Assembly (NCBI GenBank): GCA_001429555.1
Contig: LMSR01000015.1
Span: 1-64,000, forward strand
Length of the DNA: 64,000 bases
Origin: Nocardioides sp. Soil797
GTDB taxonomy: Bacteria; Actinomycetota; Actinomycetes; Propionibacteriales; Nocardioidaceae
Direction of reading: 5' to 3'
The position numbers and the translations under genes were made by a program. The stretch's first letter is position 1. Each line of letters begins with the position of its first letter. Of this stretch, positions 59,561 to 64,000 are shown piece after piece. The notes under the pieces are model-generated. The model was not told the DNA's origin. It did not search any database and was given only the letters and a program-made list of their open reading frames with translations.

Positions 59561-60996
59561 ATCCCCTGAGACTCGGGTTCAAGAAGCTCGTCCTCCTCGT
59601 CGTCGTGATGGTCGGCGCGACCACCGTGATCGTGATGACCCGGTCGGCGATGAGTGAGCCGGAGACAGACGCCTACGCCGTGTTCGAGGACGCCAGCCCA
59701 CTGATCGAGGGCAACGACGTCAAACTGGGCGGGGTCAAGGTCGGCACCATCACCAGCATCGAGGTGGAGAACGGCAAGGCCAAGGTCGGGCTCGCGCTCG
59801 ACGACGACGTACTGCCGTTGCACAAGGACGCGGCAGCAAGGGTGCGCCCGCTGGGCCTGCTCGGTGAGAGGTACGTCGAGCTGGATCGCGGAAGTCCCGA
59901 TGCCGCCACCATGAAGGAGGGCGGCGAGATCGCCGTCGCCCGCACCTCGCGTGCCACCGACCTCGACGAGGTGTTGAACACCGTCGATGACCCGACCGCC
60001 ACGGCGTTGGCGGCGCTGGTGACCACCCTCGGTGAAGGCATTGAGGGCAACGGCGGTGACATCGACGCGGCGGTCAAGGCACTCGCCCCCGCACTGGGTG
60101 ACGTCGACCAGCTGTCGACGATCCTCAACGGGCAGACCGACGTGCTCAACCAGCTCGTCGACTCCCTCGAACCTGTCGCGCAGGCCCTGGCCACGGGAGA
60201 CGGCAAGAAGCTGGACACTCTCGTCGACTCGGCCGACAAGTTGCTCGGCGCGACGGCCAGTCAGGAGAAGAACCTCGACAGTACCCTCAAGGAACTGCCG
60301 AGCTCCCTGGTCGAGGCCCGTGCCACGTTGCGCTCGCTGAGCAAGGTGGCCGGGGCGACCACCCCCAACCTCAAGTCGTTGCGGCCCACGACGAGCCGGC
60401 TCAGCACGCTGAGCAAGGAGCTGACCGCCTTCAGCAAGGCGACCGACCCGGCCCTCGAGGGACTCGACCCCGTGCTCAGCCAGGCCAAGGCGTTGATCGC
60501 CGATGCGCGACCGTTGGCCCAGTCCCTGCGCTCGCAGAGCGGGAACATGCGTACGTCGGTCCACCAGGCCCGTCCGGTGGTCAACAGGCTGCTCGGCAAC
60601 TTCCGCAACGTGCTCGACTTCATCAAGTACTGGGCGCTGACCACCAACGGAGACGATGCCCTGTCGCACTACTTCCGGGCGCACCTGGTGGTCACCGACG
60701 AGATCGTGACCGGGCTGGTGCCGACCACCGGCAACCTCGACTCGCCGAAGCTCGATGACCCCGAGACGGAGGAGAAGAACAACTCACTCCTGCCCGGGCT
60801 GCTCAGCAACGGCAATGGTTCGAAGGACGGCAGCACGTCCAAGGCGCCGCTCGAGGACCTTCTCTCCGGCCTCGGCCTCGGCAAGAAGACCTCGACCACC
60901 AACCCTTCGGCGGCCAAGCAACGCAGCGCCACCGGCCTGTCCAGCAAGCAGGAGAGCAACCTCATCTCCTACCTGATCGGAGGGAGTCGCCGATGA
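59557..60996 (+). CDS. MCE-family protein 2
   Basis: The 479-aa protein has a signal-anchor (LVLLVVVMVGATTVIVMTRS), then the MCE domain (AYAVFEDASPLIEGNDVKLG, VKVGTITSIEVENGKAKVGL, GLLGERYVELDRGS; residues 35-115) and a long helical tail to about residue 370. The C-terminal end is a Ser/Gly-rich low-complexity segment (SNGNGSKDGSTSKAPLEDLL). The ATGA overlap with the genes on both sides shows tight translational coupling. Confidence 0.93.
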   Translation: MNPLRLGFKKLVLLVVVMVGATTVIVMTRSAMSEPETDAYAVFEDASPLIEGNDVKLGGVKVGTITSIEVENGKAKVGLALDDDVLPLHKDAAARVRPLGLLGERYVELDRGSPDAATMKEGGEIAVARTSRATDLDEVLNTVDDPTATALAALVTTLGEGIEGNGGDIDAAVKALAPALGDVDQLSTILNGQTDVLNQLVDSLEPVAQALATGDGKKLDTLVDSADKLLGATASQEKNLDSTLKELPSSLVEARATLRSLSKVAGATTPNLKSLRPTTSRLSTLSKELTAFSKATDPALEGLDPVLSQAKALIADARPLAQSLRSQSGNMRTSVHQARPVVNRLLGNFRNVLDFIKYWALTTNGDDALSHYFRAHLVVTDEIVTGLVPTTGNLDSPKLDDPETEEKNNSLLPGLLSNGNGSKDGSTSKAPLEDLLSGLGLGKKTSTTNPSAAKQRSATGLSSKQESNLISYLIGGSRR

Positions 60997-62252
60997 AGAC
61001 CGCGACCCAGTCCAAGACGATGGTGCTCGGCGCCGGGATCGTCGCCCTGATGGTGTTCTTCGTGTATCTCTCCCTCACCGCCAGCAGCGGTCTGCCCGGC
61101 CAGCGCCACACGTACGTCACGGCGCGGTTCGCCGACGTCGGTGGCCTGCGCGTCGGCGACGACGTTCGCGAAGCGAGTGTGCGGGTGGGCCAGGTCCACT
61201 CGATCGAGTTCGTCGACGGCCACCCCGAGGTCCGCCTGCAGCTCGACAGCGACCACGAGGTCTACGCCGACGCAGAGGCGGCCATCGGCGCACGCTCGCC
61301 GCTGGGCCAGAACTTCGTCGAGCTCTCACCCGGGTCTCGCGACGCGGGCCACCTCGACGAGGACACGATCAGCGTCTCCCACACGAGCAACCCGGGCAGC
61401 CTCGACAAACTCCTGTCGACCTTCGACGCCAAGACCCGCAAGGCGACGGGCTCGTTGCTCAAGCAGACCGGGACCGGCCTGTCGGGGCACAGCCAGGACC
61501 TCAGTGACTTCGCCCGGACCAGCCCCGACCTGCTCTCGGACCTGGGCGAGGTGGCCGGTCGGTTGTCGACCGACGACGCGAACCTGGCCGGCACCCTGGC
61601 GGAAGCACAGGTGCTGGCCACCCGCCTCCAAGGCTCCGACCAGCAGCTCGCGTCCCTCGTGGATCGTCTCAGCACCACCATGGACGCGGTGGCGGTCGAT
61701 GGTGCGGCCCCGTTGGCCTCCGCGCTCGACAGGGCCCCGGAGACGTTGCGCACGGCGCGTGCCGCGCTGAAGGAAGTGCGGACGCCGCTCGACGATGTGG
61801 CCACCACGATGGTCAACCTGCGATCCGGCTCCCGCTCACTGGGGAAGTCGACGACCAACCTGTTGGGCCTGCTGCGGGAGGCCCGGACACCCCTGTCGAA
61901 GGTGCCCGCCGTCGCGAAGGACGCGGAGCCTGCAGTGGAGTCGCTCGACGGCGTCGCCGTCGACGCGAGCCCGTTGGCCCAACGACTGGAGAAGACCTGG
62001 GACTCGGCGGACGAGCCGGCGACCGTGCTGTCGCCGTACGCCGCGGAGATCTCACGCTTCTTCACCTACTGGAACAGCGCGAACCGGTTCCGTGACAAGT
62101 CGGGCCACTACCTGCGCATCGACCTCGTGGTACGGCCCGAATCAGTGATCGGCGTGACCAACCTGAAGGACCCCCTCGTGCACCGCAACCCGTATCCCGC
62201 ACCCGAGGAATCCAACCGCGACCGGGCCTCGACCCTGCTGGGAGGTGAGTGA
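60993..62252 (+). CDS. MCE-family protein 3
   Basis: The 419-aa protein has a membrane anchor (LGAGIVALMVFFVYLSLTAS), then the MCE domain (TYVTARFADVGGLRVGDDVR, VGQVHSIEFVDGHPEVRL, PLGQNFVELSPGS; residues 33-115) and a long helical tail with Leu/Ser heptads (KLLSTFDAKTRKATGSLL and so on). Near the end the sequence FFTYWNSANRFRDKSGHYLR resembles the C-terminal pattern seen in the preceding MCE proteins. It overlaps the previous gene by ATGA. Confidence 0.93.
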   Translation: MKTATQSKTMVLGAGIVALMVFFVYLSLTASSGLPGQRHTYVTARFADVGGLRVGDDVREASVRVGQVHSIEFVDGHPEVRLQLDSDHEVYADAEAAIGARSPLGQNFVELSPGSRDAGHLDEDTISVSHTSNPGSLDKLLSTFDAKTRKATGSLLKQTGTGLSGHSQDLSDFARTSPDLLSDLGEVAGRLSTDDANLAGTLAEAQVLATRLQGSDQQLASLVDRLSTTMDAVAVDGAAPLASALDRAPETLRTARAALKEVRTPLDDVATTMVNLRSGSRSLGKSTTNLLGLLREARTPLSKVPAVAKDAEPAVESLDGVAVDASPLAQRLEKTWDSADEPATVLSPYAAEISRFFTYWNSANRFRDKSGHYLRIDLVVRPESVIGVTNLKDPLVHRNPYPAPEESNRDRASTLLGGE

Positions 62253-62255
62253 GAG

Positions 62256-63566
62256 ATGCTCGGCAAGGCCATGAGAAGGCTGGAGAAGACCAGCCCGTTC
62301 CGCATCGGTGTCGTCATGTTCACCCTGCTCGCCATCGGCGGCGCCGCCCTGTTCCAGAAGAGCCAGATCACCACGATGATCCGTCCGGGGGAGACCGTCC
62401 AGGCGGACTTCGCCCGCGACTACCACCTGCGGGCCAACGTCACGAAGGTGAAGGTGGCCGGCGTCCGGGTCGGCGTCGTCACCGGCGTGGACCGCACCGA
62501 CGAGGGCGACTTCCGGGTGTCGATGAAGGTCGACAACGACGCGGTCGACAAGCTCGGCACCTCCCCGTCCGCGGCGGTACGCCCCACGACCCTGCTCGGC
62601 GGGAACTACTACGTCGCCCTCAAGCCGGGCGGGGACCGGGACTCGTTCGACGGAGTCATCCCGACCTCGCGCACCACCACGCCGGTGGAGCTCGACCGAG
62701 TCCTCGAGACACTCCGGCCCTCGGCCCGGGAGAGCCTCCCGCGCACGGTCAGGCGCCTCGACTCGGCGCTGGACGCAGACGGCCAGAAGGCCGCGCGACG
62801 ACTGCTCGAGAATGCTCCCGGGACCCTGGAGCCGGCGACCCCGGTGGTCGATGCCCTGCGCGGCACCCGGCCCGACCAGGACCTCCAGATGCTGGTCGAG
62901 GACCTCGAGTCCCTGGCTGCCGGACTCAGCAGGAACCCCGACGACCTGGCCGGCGCGGTGGACGGGCTGGCCGAGACCAGCGCAATCCTCGACTCGCAGA
63001 GCGACGAGATCGCGACCGCCGTCGACTCGTTGCCCACCACGTTGAAGACGGCGCGCACCGGTCTGGGTGCACTGGGAGGAACCCTCGACCAGCTGCGAGA
63101 GACGGCCGGGGACGCCCAGCCCGCGGCCGAGGAGCTCGACCCGTTGCTGCAGGAGCTCGACCCGGCACTCGACGCGCTGGACCCGGTGGTCCGGGAGCTG
63201 CGCCCGACGTTGAAGAACCTGCGCCCGTTGATCAAGGAGCTGGTGCCGGTGTCGGACACCGCGACCGACGTGCTGGACGACCTCGACCAGGGTCCCCTGG
63301 AGCGGGTGAACGGTCCGGTCATGGACACCGTCACCTCGCCCTGGAAGGGCAGCGGCGACTATGCCCAGAGCGGGAACGACACGGTGTTCTACAAGGAGCT
63401 CGGCAACCTGATCGCCGGAATGAACAACGCGGCTCGGATGACGGACCACAACGGTTCCACGATCCACTTCCAGCCGGGCTTCGGCGTCGGTTCCGTCTCC
63501 GGCACGCCGATCAGCTTCGAGCAACTCTTCCGACAACTGCTCTACCCGCAGGGAGATGACCGATGA
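62256..63566 (+). CDS. MCE-family protein 4
   Basis: The 436-aa protein has a membrane anchor ([20 protein letters not shown]), then the MCE domain ([57 protein letters not shown]; residues 38-130), then helical heptads ([20 protein letters not shown] near 300). The ending [20 protein letters not shown] is a conserved segment of the family. It starts three bases after the previous stop and ends in an ATGA overlap with the next gene. Confidence 0.93.
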   Translation: MLGKAMRRLEKTSPFRIGVVMFTLLAIGGAALFQKSQITTMIRPGETVQADFARDYHLRANVTKVKVAGVRVGVVTGVDRTDEGDFRVSMKVDNDAVDKLGTSPSAAVRPTTLLGGNYYVALKPGGDRDSFDGVIPTSRTTTPVELDRVLETLRPSARESLPRTVRRLDSALDADGQKAARRLLENAPGTLEPATPVVDALRGTRPDQDLQMLVEDLESLAAGLSRNPDDLAGAVDGLAETSAILDSQSDEIATAVDSLPTTLKTARTGLGALGGTLDQLRETAGDAQPAAEELDPLLQELDPALDALDPVVRELRPTLKNLRPLIKELVPVSDTATDVLDDLDQGPLERVNGPVMDTVTSPWKGSGDYAQSGNDTVFYKELGNLIAGMNNAARMTDHNGSTIHFQPGFGVGSVSGTPISFEQLFRQLLYPQGDDR

Positions 63567-64000
63567 CCCGCGTCGACAAGTTGAAGCGTGCCTGGGAACG
63601 GACCCGCACGGTTCCCGGTCTGGGCCGGGACGTGACCGCACTCGTCGTGCTGATCGCGCTGGGCCTCAGCGCGGCCGGCATCATCCTGGTGAAGCAGCGG
63701 GTGGCCTGGCCGTGGAACGACGAGTTCACCTTCCAGGCCGACTTCGCCGAGGTGCCGGGGATCAGCCCGGGCAATGGCCAGGAGGTGCGCATCGCCGGCG
63801 TCACCGTCGGGCGGATCAAGGAGGCTGACGTCACCGACGACGGGAACGCCCGCCTGACGCTGGCCCTAGAGCCCGGCTACGACGTCTATGAGAACGCGAA
63901 GCTCATCCTCCGTCCGAAGACGCCTCTCAACGACATGTACGTCGAGATGAGTCAGGGTGGGCCCCCGGCCGACAAGCTCGACGCCGGCGACCTGATCGAC
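63563..64000 (+). CDS. MCE-family protein 5 (cut by the window end)
   Basis: The first 146 codons are present and no stop is reached. A signal-anchor ([20 protein letters not shown]) precedes the MCE domain: [60 protein letters not shown]. The operon continues beyond 64000 and probably encodes a sixth MCE protein, as usual for six-subunit mce operons. Confidence 0.9.
   Translation, partial: MTRVDKLKRAWERTRTVPGLGRDVTALVVLIALGLSAAGIILVKQRVAWPWNDEFTFQADFAEVPGISPGNGQEVRIAGVTVGRIKEADVTDDGNARLTLALEPGYDVYENAKLILRPKTPLNDMYVEMSQGGPPADKLDAGDLID

Overview
The window is GC-rich (about two thirds G+C), densely coding, with many GTG and TTG starts and ATGA stop/start overlaps. An mce lipid-import operon, an ECF41-type sigma factor, a FitAB-type toxin-antitoxin pair and several actinobacterial DUF families point to a soil or environmental actinobacterium, probably of the Nocardioides group (Nocardioidaceae). 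That placement is an inference from gene content, not a database match.

About 1-37 kb is a mosaic of small, mostly unlinked genes. It starts with a LAGLIDADG protein that looks like a decayed intein. Next come the first of two DUF4262-like paralogues, a Uma2-type nuclease, a flavin monooxygenase, an acylphosphatase, and a recombination scar holding fragments of a VOC protein and a subtilisin-like protease beside two operator-like palindromes. A phage-like SNF2 helicase and an ECF41 sigma factor divergent from its usual partner, a carboxymuconolactone-decarboxylase-like protein, follow. A tRNA-Gly(UCC) gene is next to a lower-GC segment with a COG3440-like HNH restriction endonuclease. From 16 to 18.8 kb lies a compact set: an NrtR-type Nudix regulator divergent from a TY-Chap/YbjN-like protein and an ADP-ribosylglycohydrolase. 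Then come the second DUF4262-like paralogue, the FitAB/VapBC pair, a large SWIM-SNF2 helicase, the second copy of a coiled-coil protein, two tandem secreted propeller-like proteins, a lipoprotein, a matrixin-like protease, a TM0106-family RecB-like nuclease/helicase, an acyltransferase and a NERD-UvrD helicase.

About 37.4-45.5 kb holds central-metabolism and membrane genes. There is a SAM methyltransferase, an ackA-pta operon for acetate/acetyl-CoA interconversion, and a DUF3311 plus sodium:solute symporter pair that could bring in acetate or another monocarboxylate. Small membrane or secreted proteins of the DUF2834 and DUF3105 types follow.

About 45.6-64 kb reads as one catabolic locus for a hydrophobic compound. 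Its order (zinc alcohol dehydrogenase, aldehyde dehydrogenase, CYP108-like cytochrome P450, small Fe-S ferredoxin, putidaredoxin/terpredoxin-type [2Fe-2S] ferredoxin) resembles the Pseudomonas alpha-terpineol (P450terp) cluster. It ends at a strong hairpin terminator and is followed by two divergent LuxR-type regulators. A small SCP2-like protein and the FAD ferredoxin reductase follow, then an mce operon (two YrbE permeases, ATPase, five MCE proteins, the last cut by the window edge). A near-identical 17-18 bp motif lies upstream of both the dehydrogenase and the SCP2-like/reductase genes, suggesting joint control. The simplest model is that the Mce transporter imports a terpenoid, alkyl-aromatic or steroid-like substrate and the P450 system hydroxylates it.
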